In this document: positions 1 to 5,262 of the stretch, one piece after another
Layout: the number at the start of each line of letters is the position of its first letter
Numbering within the stretch: position 1 is the first letter of the stretch
NCBI GenBank assembly: GCA_040880365.1
Contig: JBBDIO010000095.1
Location: 1 to 6,134, forward strand
DNA length: 6,134 nucleotides
Reading direction: 5' to 3'
Source: JBBDIO01 sp040880365
GTDB lineage: Bacteria; Chloroflexota; Anaerolineae; Caldilineales; Caldilineaceae
Notes under the pieces: generated by a model
Database searches by the model: none
What the model saw: only the letters and a program-made list of their open reading frames with translations
Told to the model about the DNA's origin: nothing
Translations under genes and position numbers: made by a program

Positions 1-300
1 CCCAGGTGCTATCTGACCAGTCGGATCGGGCGCGCCGGTTGGCGCGTCGCGTGGCTATGGGATAGGCCGGGTCGTTGGTGTGCTCTGGGTTTTGATTTTC
101 TGGGAGAGACGCGCGACGGGTTTCCCCCGCAGGGGAACGCACAGTAGACTCCGCAGTAGAATTTGCCGTTGGGGTCGATGCGGAGGAAGGTGCTTGACCG
201 TTTTTTTGATTTGCTGCGTGTGAATTTTGGGCGTGTGGTTGTTGCATTGGGTCAACGGATGTGGCTCCCGATTGGGCGCTGCGTTGCGCGTCGGTAGCCA
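1..300. other. Left-edge spacer without a recognised gene
   Basis: No convincing gene is visible. The minus strand is rich in C and A, which produces open but low-complexity frames. A GGCGCGCC palindrome and a 6-bp inverted repeat (CGCGCC / GGCGCG, 31-46) are present. A short open plus-strand frame ends with TAG at 63-65 and could be the tail of a gene outside the window, but 20 codons are too few to tell. Confidence 0.4.
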
Positions 301-447
301 GTTGTTGACCCGGACGCCTACGAAATACCGAGTGGGCTTCGTCTGGCATATAGGTTGGTCTCCATGATAACGAGTCGATTCGCAGGCGGAGAAGATGTCG
401 CGCACCAGGCGGTTGCACTGGCGGTTTGTGAAAAGCTTCTCATCCTG
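301..447 (-). other. Possible degraded coding fragment downstream of rho
   Basis: One minus-strand frame opens after a TAG at 450-448 and runs to a TAG at 57-55. Its first 45-50 codons look coding: third positions are mostly G or C and the peptide contains LFTNRQCNRLVRDIF. After about 300 the frame becomes a low-complexity P/T/Q/N/H run that simply reflects C/A-rich DNA. There is no convincing start codon or ribosome binding site. I do not recognise the family. The LFTxRQ pattern faintly recalls DUF1156-type methyltransferase C-termini, but six residues are not evidence. It may be a gene remnant or chance. Confidence 0.2.
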
Positions 448-480
448 CTAGCCGCTGATTATACTTGGGAGTCGGGCGCG

Positions 481-600
481 GTGCAAACTGATTGGGGCGG
501 GGTATAGGACGAGTTAGAGGAGAAGGATTTGTGTTATTGTCAAACTGTGGGGCGAACGTGGGTTGGGCGTATACCTTGCGTAGGGTAATGTGGTTGCAGG
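481..600 (-). promoter_or_regulatory. C-rich, G-poor stretch: candidate Rho utilisation (rut) region
   Basis: Counted by hand, these 120 bases read on the minus strand contain 49 C and 13 G, and the first 60 contain 24 C and 4 G. C>G-skewed, weakly structured RNA is the known signature of Rho loading sites. The stretch lies 115-235 nt downstream of the rho stop and would be transcribed only by read-through past the 625-668 hairpin. Inference: the rho gene may be terminated by its own product. A chance or strand-wide compositional skew is the alternative. Confidence 0.4.
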
Positions 601-624
601 AAAGCGAACGGGTTTGATAGGACC

Positions 625-668
625 ACAGCCTCCGGCGCACGCGCTTTATCCTGTGCGCCGGAGGCTGT
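625..668 (-). terminator. Long perfect hairpin downstream of rho, no U-tract
   Basis: A perfect 16-bp GC-rich stem (arms 625-640 and 653-668, ACAGCCTCCGGCGCAC and its complement) encloses a 12-nt loop, 45 nt after the rho stop. Neither side carries a run of T, so it is not a textbook intrinsic terminator. The position and strength suggest an mRNA 3'-end element: either a U-less terminator or the barrier left after Rho-dependent termination and 3' trimming. The C-rich stretch at 481-600 lies directly downstream. Confidence 0.5.
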
Positions 669-690
669 CTGCCAGACGGTCTGCTGTTAT

Positions 691-708
691 GTGCCATCTG
701 CGTGGCAC
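691..708 (-). other. Short hairpin just after the rho stop
   Basis: A perfect 6-bp inverted repeat (GTGCCA / TGGCAC) with a 6-nt loop starts 5 nt after the rho TAG at 714-716. It lacks a U-tract. Together with the much stronger hairpin at 625-668 it forms a structured rho 3' end, which could stabilise the mRNA against 3' exonucleases. Confidence 0.35.
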
Positions 709-713
709 TTTGG

Positions 714-1985
714 CTAGCGTTTGGTCAGTGTTTCCAGGAATTCCAGATTGTTGCGTGTACGACTCAGCCGCTCGATGATGGGCAGAATGGCTTCGTTGCC
801 GCCGCCCATGGCATCAATCATGCGGCGCAGGGTATAGACTTTTGCCAGCGTCTCGGCGTCGAGCAATTTCTCTTCGGCGCGCGTGCCGCTGCGTTCAATA
901 TCCAGGGCGGGGAAGATGCGGCGTTCGGCAAGCCGGCGGCTGAGATGCAACTCCATGTTGCCCGTGCCCTTAAATTCTTCGAAAATCACATCATCCATGC
1001 GGCTGCCCGTATCGACCAAGGCGGTGGCAAGGATGGTCAGGCTTCCACCTTCTTCGATGTTGCGGGCGGCGCCAAAGAAATGCTTGGGCGGATAGAGACC
1101 GGCAGGATCCATACCACCCGACAGCGTGCGCCCCGACGGCGGCACGGTGAGGTTGTAGGCGCGCGCCAGGCGCGTGATGCTATCCAGCAGAATGACTACA
1201 TCCTTTTCGCTTTCCACCAACCGCTTGGCGCGTTCCAGCGCCATTTCCGCCACGCGCACATGGTTTTGCACCGGCTCATCGAAGGTGCTGCTCACCACTT
1301 CGGCTTCCACCGAACGATCCATATCGGTCACTTCTTCGGGGCGTTCGCCGATGAGCACCACCATGAGATGGATATCTTTGTAATTGGCCGAGATGCCATT
1401 GGCGATGCGTTTGAGGACGGTCGTTTTACCGGCCTTGGGCGGGCTGACAATCATACCACGCTGGCCGCGCCCGATGGGCGAAAGCAGGTCGATGAGGCGG
1501 GTGGAGATGATGTTGGCCCGAGTTTCCAGAATAAGCTGTTCGTTGGGGAAAATCGGTGTCATCTTTTCGAAGATGGGCCGCCGTTTGGCCTCTTCGGGAT
1601 CCAGGCCGTTGACAGCTTCGACTTTGAGCAGCCCGTGATATTTTTCGGTATCTTTGGGCGGGCGAACCTGCCCGATGACAAAATCTCCGGTGCGCAGGCC
1701 AAAGCGACGAATCTGGCTTTGGCTCACATAGACATCTTCCGGCCCCGGCAGCAGATGATCGCTGCGCAGAAAGCCGATTCCGTCTTGTACGATTTCCAGG
1801 ATGCCGCCGCCGAAAATAAAGCCCTGGCTTTCGGCATTGGCGCGCAACAGGCGCATGACAAGGTCGTATTTTTTCAAACGCGTGTAGCCCGTCACATCCA
1901 GCGCGCGGGCAATGTCGCGCAATTCATCTAAATTCATGACCTCCAGTTGGGAGATCGTCATGGCACTAATTTGTTCTTCACTCAT
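714..1985 (-). CDS. rho: Transcription termination factor Rho
   Basis: This gene encodes Rho, the hexameric RNA-dependent ATPase and 5'-3' RNA translocase that ends transcription at Rho-dependent terminators in the cytoplasm. Numbering from the ATG at 1985 (423 aa, close to E. coli's 419), the order is: Rho N-terminal helical domain at about 8-48; cold-shock-type RNA-binding domain at about 60-115 (GILEIVQDGIGFLRS, then VYVSQSQIRRFGLRTGD); Walker A SPPKAGKT at 181-188; catalytic Glu in GERPEEVTD near 214; Walker B VVILLDSITRLARAYN at 263-278; Q-loop VPPSGRTLSGGMDP near 281-294; R-loop and arginine finger (ERSGTR) near 335-369. All ATPase motifs are intact. RNP1 reads GIGF rather than the common GFGF/GYGF. 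The ATG at 1985 is chosen for its family-typical length and an AAAGGA about 12 nt upstream. The frame stays open to a TTG at 2138 and an ATG at 2123, so a basic N-terminal extension of up to 51 aa cannot be excluded. The gene appears monocistronic. Confidence 0.97.
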   Translation of the reverse strand: MSEEQISAMTISQLEVMNLDELRDIARALDVTGYTRLKKYDLVMRLLRANAESQGFIFGGGILEIVQDGIGFLRSDHLLPGPEDVYVSQSQIRRFGLRTGDFVIGQVRPPKDTEKYHGLLKVEAVNGLDPEEAKRRPIFEKMTPIFPNEQLILETRANIISTRLIDLLSPIGRGQRGMIVSPPKAGKTTVLKRIANGISANYKDIHLMVVLIGERPEEVTDMDRSVEAEVVSSTFDEPVQNHVRVAEMALERAKRLVESEKDVVILLDSITRLARAYNLTVPPSGRTLSGGMDPAGLYPPKHFFGAARNIEEGGSLTILATALVDTGSRMDDVIFEEFKGTGNMELHLSRRLAERRIFPALDIERSGTRAEEKLLDAETLAKVYTLRRMIDAMGGGNEAILPIIERLSRTRNNLEFLETLTKR

Positions 1986-2069
1986 AATCTTTTCGTATCC
2001 TTTGGGGCGGGTCACGTTCAAACGTGTCGTTAGTTTACGTTCATATTCAGACGCAGATCCTGAATCACC

Positions 2070-2087
2070 CGCAAGACACTTCTTGCG
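2070..2087 (-). other. Hairpin in the rho leader
   Basis: A perfect 7-bp stem (CGCAAGA / TCTTGCG) closes a 4-nt loop about 85-100 nt before the chosen rho start. It is not followed by a U-run, so it is not an intrinsic attenuator. It lies within the open frame that extends rho upstream, so it is either leader RNA structure or a chance feature of an N-terminal extension. It could take part in leader-based control of rho, but nothing else in the sequence shows this. Confidence 0.3.
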
Positions 2088-2236
2088 TGGACTGGATTGG
2101 GCCGTGGGTTTTTTCCCAGGCATGATCGCTGTGTTCAAGACAAACGTAAATAAAGTGTGTATAGATGCGCGCCAGACAGACTGGCTGCCCTGACTACAGG
2201 CTGCCTTGATTGCGCGCCGCCAACTATTTGAATCGC

Positions 2237-2266
2237 ATTATAAACAGATCCGAGCAGCCCGGTCCG
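2237..2266 (-). promoter_or_regulatory. Candidate rho promoter (-10 TATAAT)
   Basis: Read on the minus strand, a perfect TATAAT occurs at 2242-2237, preceded by TGTT (close to an extended -10). No good -35 hexamer lies 16-18 nt upstream, where the sequence is GC-rich (around GGACCG). If used, transcription would begin near 2230 and give a leader of about 245 nt before the rho ATG. Long leaders are known for rho genes that autoregulate by premature termination. That this happens here is inference. Confidence 0.35.
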
Positions 2267-2406
2267 GTGGATTGGCCTCGCTCTATAGGGGTTGGGGCAG
2301 GTTTGGATGATGCGCTGTCTGGTTGTGCGCTGTTACTCGTTGGCCGGGATTCCCTGCAACAGGGGGCAAACCGGGCACGGGTTGGGTGATGATTCGGAAA
2401 CTCGTG

Positions 2407-2438
2407 TGTTCTAGCCTATGGTTGTTCTAGCCTATGGT
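2407..2438. repeat. 16-bp perfect tandem duplication
   Basis: Two adjacent perfect copies of TGTTCTAGCCTATGGT (2407-2422 and 2423-2438) in non-coding DNA. This is the longest unit of the several tandem duplications in the window. Confidence 0.9.
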
Positions 2439-2802
2439 AACGTGTGGAATAGAGGGCGAGGTTCCTGCTATAAGCGTCGGCTGTCTGCTGGGTAGGCTCC
2501 CGACCCGATTGTTGCCAACCGGACAGGTTTGCACCACAAGCCGGTCGAATTCTACATCTATCGTGCTGGTTGCTACAAATCTTGACGCTGAAACTGACAG
2601 AAGGTTACGTTTGCTATGTCTGTTTTGTGGGTGTGTGTGATAGCACTCTGTGGTAACGCGGAAAGACCAGCCGCGGTATTGTTGCGCATATCCGGTTGAT
2701 GATCATGCCAGGTGGCGCCTGGCTATATATGCCCACAAGCTCACTAATGCTGAGCCTGAAAGTTGATCGTCGGTGTTGCCCCAGGCTCGTGTTGCCTCAT
2801 GC

Positions 2803-2826
2803 TATCGTCCAGAATATCGTCCAGAA
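2803..2826. repeat. 12-bp perfect tandem duplication
   Basis: Two adjacent copies of TATCGTCCAGAA (2803-2814 and 2815-2826) in the spacer upstream of the rho promoter. Confidence 0.9.
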
Positions 2827-2923
2827 TAAATAACAAGACTCTGGCCTTTGTCGGGCAATCGTATATGCTTGAGAGTACGTTTGTTGAACGTCGAGATTTG
2901 CGTGCGCACTGCAATCTCTGCTC

Positions 2924-2944
2924 GAGATTTCTGACTGAAATTTC
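2924..2944. other. 8-bp hairpin in the spacer
   Basis: The arms GAGATTTC and GAAATTTC pair over 8 positions, including one G-U, around a 5-nt loop. It is AT-rich, has no neighbouring gene end, and is not terminator-like. No function can be assigned. Confidence 0.3.
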
Positions 2945-3044
2945 TATGAGAGATTGTTTCGCGGTTTTCCGGCGCGATTTTTCCGGAGATCTTAAATCAT
3001 GGTATCGATTGGAAAGTGAGATAGCGGATGTGGAAGGATGACCT

Positions 3045-3062
3045 CTTATATGACTTATATGA
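3045..3062. repeat. 9-bp perfect tandem duplication
   Basis: Two adjacent copies of CTTATATGA in the spacer. By itself this could be chance, but it fits the pattern of tandem duplications across the window. Confidence 0.75.
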
Positions 3063-3199
3063 CGCCATACATGTACACGCGCTACACTGAGGGTATCAAA
3101 CCTGAGCTTGAGGGCTTACGACGTGCTGTGATTATAGCAAGGCTTTTCCGGCACGTCAACTGCTTTGAGAACCTGTTTGCAGTGGCTTAAGCGAAATTC

Positions 3200-3232
3200 G
3201 GCGCAGGGCGGCGCAAAAGGGCGCCCTGCGCC
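3200..3232. terminator. Strong GC-rich inverted repeat in the spacer
   Basis: A perfect 11-bp inverted repeat (GGCGCAGGGCG at 3200-3210, CGCCCTGCGCC at 3222-3232) surrounds an 11-nt loop. On the plus strand it is followed by CCGTTTTG, a weak U-tract, but no plus-strand gene lies upstream. On the minus strand it lies about 300 nt beyond the Crp-family stop and is followed by GAATTTCG. It could be a bidirectional backup terminator. Confidence 0.4.
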
Positions 3233-3234
3233 CC

Positions 3235-3254
3235 GTTTTGTCCAGTTTTGTCCA
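3235..3254. repeat. 10-bp perfect tandem duplication
   Basis: Two adjacent copies of GTTTTGTCCA (3235-3244 and 3245-3254), followed by a degraded third copy, GTTTGGCTGTCCA (3255-3267). It directly abuts the inverted repeat at 3200-3232. Confidence 0.85.
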
Positions 3255-3300
3255 GTTTGGCTGTCCATTTGCGGCCAGCGCAACTGTAAATTCCCTATAT

Positions 3301-3360
3301 TTTCATGAAAACGTATGGTTGGTGTGGGGTTCGTGTAGGGTAATCGGAGGTGAGCGGGCG
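3301..3360 (-). promoter_or_regulatory. C-rich, G-poor stretch downstream of the Crp-family gene
   Basis: On the minus strand this 60-base stretch has 26 C and 6 G by hand count. It lies 175-235 nt beyond the stop of the Crp-family gene and beyond the 3478-3519 hairpin, the same arrangement seen after rho. It is a candidate Rho loading region by composition only. Confidence 0.3.
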
Positions 3361-3477
3361 CATAATCGGCGCTTGTTCTACACGATTCCAAGTTCATAGG
3401 CTTGGGTATTATACGCTCTGGCTGATAAGTAATGTCTTGTATGAATCGCACCTGCCGGCACCACGATGCAGCATGTA

Positions 3478-3519
3478 GCTGCGGCATGGGCAGCCCATAG
3501 CACAAGCCCATGCCGCAGC
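3478..3519 (-). terminator. Perfect 14-bp hairpin after the Crp-family gene, no U-tract
   Basis: The arms GCTGCGGCATGGGC (3478-3491) and its exact complement (3506-3519) enclose a 14-nt loop, 16 nt after the TAA at 3536-3538. The minus-strand sequence after the stem (TACATGCTGC) has no U-run. It most likely marks the mRNA 3' end of the regulator gene, as a U-less terminator or a 3' stabiliser. The arm near 3478-3482 can also pair with GCAGC at 3468-3472, giving an alternative fold. Confidence 0.55.
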
Positions 3520-3535
3520 CACTATTGATTGCGAA

Positions 3536-4306
3536 TTACCAATCCCACACGCCGCCAATATCGCGCAGCGTTTCGACATCTACAATGTTGATACGCCGGT
3601 AACCCAGTTCCACCAACCCCTGGCGTTTGAAATCTCGCAAAATGGCGCTCACCGTCTCTCGATAGGTGCCCAGGTGGTCGGCGAGCGATTGATGACTCAC
3701 ACCTTTAATCAGACCGGCGGCATTGTCGGACATGTCCAACAGCAGCAACGCCAGACGTTCGGGCAATTTCTTGTAGGCTACGTCTTCCAGGCTGTTTTCT
3801 ACCTGCAACAGGCGTTCGCCATAAGTTTGCAACAGGCCCCAGCCCAAAATGGGGTACTGGATGGTCACGTTGCGGGCTTCGGCTGCCGGAATGACCCACA
3901 CCGATACTCGGTCGGAGGCTTCTACAAAAACGTTGGGGTCGCCCGGATTGTCCAGCGCACCCTCGCCAAAGATAGCCCCAGGTTCCAGGCTGGCAATGAC
4001 TAAACGTCGTCCTTCGTTGTTGGTGCAAACCATGTTCACGCGTCCCTGCATGAGTACGAACATTTTGCGGGAAAGATCGTCGGCGGTGGCAACAATGTCG
4101 CCTCGGTCCAGCTGTTTGATGACAACCAGCTTGTTAAACGCCGCATCTTCTTCCCGCATGGCGGTCAACGCTTGGGTCAACGAATTCGCATTCGTAACGG
4201 CCCCGATGCTGTCTATTCCGTTGGCAATGCCATTCGAAGCCGACGGACCAGCAAAAGCTACTGCGGTTAATTCGCGTGTGGTAACCTCGCGTGCGTTGAT
4301 AGCCAT
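3536..4306 (-). CDS. Crp/Fnr-family transcriptional regulator
   Basis: A 256-aa DNA-binding regulator with an effector-sensing beta-roll and a winged helix-turn-helix. An N-terminal extension of about 45 aa rich in A/N/S/T precedes the cNMP-binding-like domain at about 56-145 (RGDIVATADD, FVLMQGRV, PGAIFGEGAL). A long dimerisation helix at about 150-178 follows, then the HTH at about 203-243 (GVSHQSLADHLGTYRETVSAIL, with GLVELGYRRINI as the wing). The HTH matches the Crp pattern closely. In the phosphate-binding cassette the Arg-Ser pair that contacts cAMP in E. coli CRP is replaced (GDPNVFVEA), so cAMP binding of the classical kind is doubtful. Only one cysteine (Cys94) is present, so it is not an Fe-S FNR sensor. 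The ATG at 4306 has AAAGGA 11 nt upstream. It stands alone with a long leader. The ligand and target genes are unknown. Confidence 0.93.
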   Translation of the reverse strand: MAINAREVTTRELTAVAFAGPSASNGIANGIDSIGAVTNANSLTQALTAMREEDAAFNKLVVIKQLDRGDIVATADDLSRKMFVLMQGRVNMVCTNNEGRRLVIASLEPGAIFGEGALDNPGDPNVFVEASDRVSVWVIPAAEARNVTIQYPILGWGLLQTYGERLLQVENSLEDVAYKKLPERLALLLLDMSDNAAGLIKGVSHQSLADHLGTYRETVSAILRDFKRQGLVELGYRRINIVDVETLRDIGGVWDW

Positions 4307-4420
4307 GTTAACAATCGTCCTTTCTTCCTCACTGCCTGTTGCCGCCCGTGTATTGCTACGCTGGTGCTTGTATTATTGAGATTGCCGGCGTTATTACTAC
4401 GCCTTTTGCCTGTTTTCGAG

Positions 4421-4434
4421 CTTCAATATTGAAG
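4421..4434. promoter_or_regulatory. 14-bp perfect palindrome upstream of the Crp-family gene
   Basis: CTTCAATATTGAAG is a perfect palindrome lying 115-128 nt upstream of the regulator's ATG. Palindromes of this size are typical operators for dimeric HTH proteins, and Crp-family genes are often autoregulated. The half-site differs from the E. coli CRP (TGTGA) and FNR (TTGAT) half-sites, so assigning it to this regulator is inference. Confidence 0.4.
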
Positions 4435-4464
4435 TATTTACAACTATGTGAATGCACCTGTGCG

Positions 4465-4487
4465 ATATCTGTTTGTGAATATCTGTT
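4465..4487. repeat. 9-bp direct repeat, 14-bp period
   Basis: ATATCTGTT occurs at 4465-4473 and again at 4479-4487, separated by TGTGA. The period is 14 bp, as in the repeats at 4575-4601 and 5263-5304. It lies in the leader of the Crp-family gene. Confidence 0.6.
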
Positions 4488-4574
4488 ATGACGAACGTTT
4501 GCCGCGATTGGGTGTGTCGGCAGCGGCGCATTCACTTGTCCCTCATCTGTCACTCACACTTGTTATTGTGTCAT

Positions 4575-4601
4575 ACTTGGTCTGTCAAACTTAGTCTGTC
4601 A
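4575..4601. repeat. 13-bp direct repeat with one mismatch, 14-bp period
   Basis: ACTTGGTCTGTCA (4575-4587) and ACTTAGTCTGTCA (4589-4601) differ at one base and are separated by one nucleotide. They lie between the candidate promoter and the coding start of the Crp-family gene. They could be tandem binding sites or a replication-slippage duplication. Confidence 0.7.
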
Positions 4602-4690
4602 TGCGTAGTTAAGCCCGTCGTGTTTGCGCTTTGATTTGTGTTGAAATTGCGCAGGTTGTGACGAAACCTTTGCTTTGCGTGTACAAACCT

Positions 4691-4708
4691 TGTGCATATT
4701 AAATCACA
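4691..4708. promoter_or_regulatory. CRP-like dyad overlapping the -10 element
   Basis: On the minus strand the sequence reads TGTGA-N8-GCACA, an imperfect version of the CRP-type site TGTGA-N6-TCACA with two extra spacer bases and one mismatch. It sits directly on the -10 hexamer of the candidate promoter. A Crp-family protein bound here would block RNA polymerase, so negative autoregulation is a reasonable guess. The spacing is unusual, so confidence is low. Confidence 0.3.
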
Positions 4709-4726
4709 TTATTCAGGATTTGTCTA
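4698..4726 (-). promoter_or_regulatory. Sigma70-like promoter, probably of the Crp-family gene
   Basis: On the minus strand TAGACA (4726-4721, five of six to TTGACA) and TTTAAT (4703-4698, five of six to TATAAT) are separated by exactly 17 nt. The surrounding sequence is AT-rich. Transcription would start near 4690 and give a leader of about 385 nt before the ATG at 4306, with no other gene between, so the regulator is the likely target. Confidence 0.5.
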
Positions 4727-4886
4727 CCCTTTTTGATTAGAATTTGCTTAAATTTTCTAATATGTATCCTCAGTGCCGCCCCTACTCGTGTAAACCGCCC
4801 GAGTTTCTTGTGCAATATATGTACAATCTCTGTGCATTACGGCATTTTTTCTGCGCCACACGCAGATAAACGCTGCATCGCTATAG

Positions 4887-4918
4887 GCCCCTATCAATAC
4901 TTTCTTTATGGTAGGGGC
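4887..4918 (-). terminator. Hairpin 15 nt after the small CxxCxxC frame
   Basis: The arms 4887-4896 and 4909-4918 (GCCCCTA core) pair over 10 positions, including one G-U, around a 12-nt loop. It begins 15 nt beyond the TGA of the small minus-strand frame at 4933-5058. No U-tract follows. The placement matches the hairpins after the Crp-family gene and rho, which lends weak support to that small frame being a transcribed gene. Confidence 0.4.
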
Positions 4919-4932
4919 GCGTGATTCACAAA

Positions 4933-5058
4933 TCACTGTGTCGGGGCATAGGGAAGGTGTACAACGCAGGCTCTGCATTTAGGACATTCCGCCGGCCCAG
5001 CAAATGGCCCAATAGTGATGGGATCGACTGATTGATCCAGCCAATTGGGTTCCATCAT
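4933..5058 (-). CDS. Possible small protein with a CxxCxxC motif
   Basis: A minus-strand frame of 41 codons starts at tandem ATGs (5058 and 5055) and ends with TGA. The product begins MMEPNWLDQSVDPITIGPF and carries a CPKCRAC cluster near residues 28-34, then a short VVHLPYAP tail. Two or three cysteines at this spacing suggest a metal-binding or redox knuckle, or the end of a larger lost protein. No clear Shine-Dalgarno precedes the ATGs, and the frame is open upstream to a TAA at 5106-5104. A hairpin follows 15 nt after the stop. I do not recognise the family. It may be a real small gene, a remnant, or chance. Confidence 0.28.
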   Translation of the reverse strand: MMEPNWLDQSVDPITIGPFAGPAECPKCRACVVHLPYAPTQ

Positions 5059-5262
5059 ACTAAATGAACATTTGATTGAGATTGGTGGAATGTTGGAATT
5101 ACATTAACGTTTGCCGTGCCGAAGGCTGGAGAGGGGGTGCAGACGGGATAAGCTGCGCGCGGTTGTGTGGCGGTGTTATAGGCTGTGTGTGATATTTGGC
5201 GCGTAATATGCGGCGGATGTCATGGAGCTGACAGTGGGTGGGCCTTTGGCGTGGAAAGCTGT
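5059..5262. other. Spacer downstream of the prenyl synthetase-like gene
   Basis: No gene is visible here. From about 5161 the minus strand is C-rich and G-poor: over 5161-5280 it has 51 C and 16 G by hand count. A leftward transcript leaving the prenyl synthetase-like gene would therefore present a candidate Rho loading region, as after the other two genes. Confidence 0.4.

Larger units (their letters stand above)
2243..3477. other. Long intergenic spacer between the Crp-family gene and rho
   Basis: About 1.2 kb without a convincing gene on either strand. It contains four two-copy tandem duplications (2407-2438, 2803-2826, 3045-3062, 3235-3254), a 9-bp direct repeat TCGAGATTT (2891-2899 and 2922-2930), small hairpins at 2707-2723 and 2924-2944, and a strong inverted repeat at 3200-3232. 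Parts (2281-2400 and 3301-3360) are clearly G>C on the plus strand, so transcripts running leftward from the Crp-family gene would be C-rich and G-poor. Confidence 0.5.

Noticed and set aside
3..65. Possible tail of a plus-strand gene entering from the left edge
   Set aside because: Only 20 codons (ending ARRLARRVAMG) are visible, which is too little to support a gene.
440..697. 85-codon minus-strand frame downstream of rho
   Set aside because: It runs through the rho 3' hairpin and a C-rich stretch; the P/R/N/T-rich peptide reflects base composition.
702..1931. 409-codon plus-strand open frame opposite rho
   Set aside because: It is the antisense shadow of the highly conserved rho gene, caused by its codon bias; the peptide (many A/G/H/F/D) resembles no protein family.
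2434..2640. 68-codon plus-strand frame in the spacer
   Set aside because: No ribosome binding site, no domain, no codon bias; begins inside the 16-bp tandem duplication.
2763..3041. 92-codon plus-strand frame in the spacer
   Set aside because: It starts with TTG, lacks a ribosome binding site, contains the 12-bp tandem repeat and has no third-position bias or recognisable motif. It cannot be fully excluded.
3674..4379. Plus-strand open frames opposite the Crp-family gene
   Set aside because: They overlap a clearly recognisable regulator on the other strand and give no domain signal of their own.
4808..4826. Imperfect dyad TTGTGCA-N5-TGTACAA
   Set aside because: It is partly symmetric but AT-rich, and no gene start lies nearby on either strand, so an operator role cannot be supported.
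4733..4924. 63-codon plus-strand frame in the AT-rich region
   Set aside because: TTG start, no ribosome binding site, and it overlaps the promoter-like and hairpin elements read on the minus strand.
4960..5060. Possible tRNA-like fold
   Set aside because: No T-loop GTTC-purine-A signature, acceptor pairing or anticodon arm could be found.
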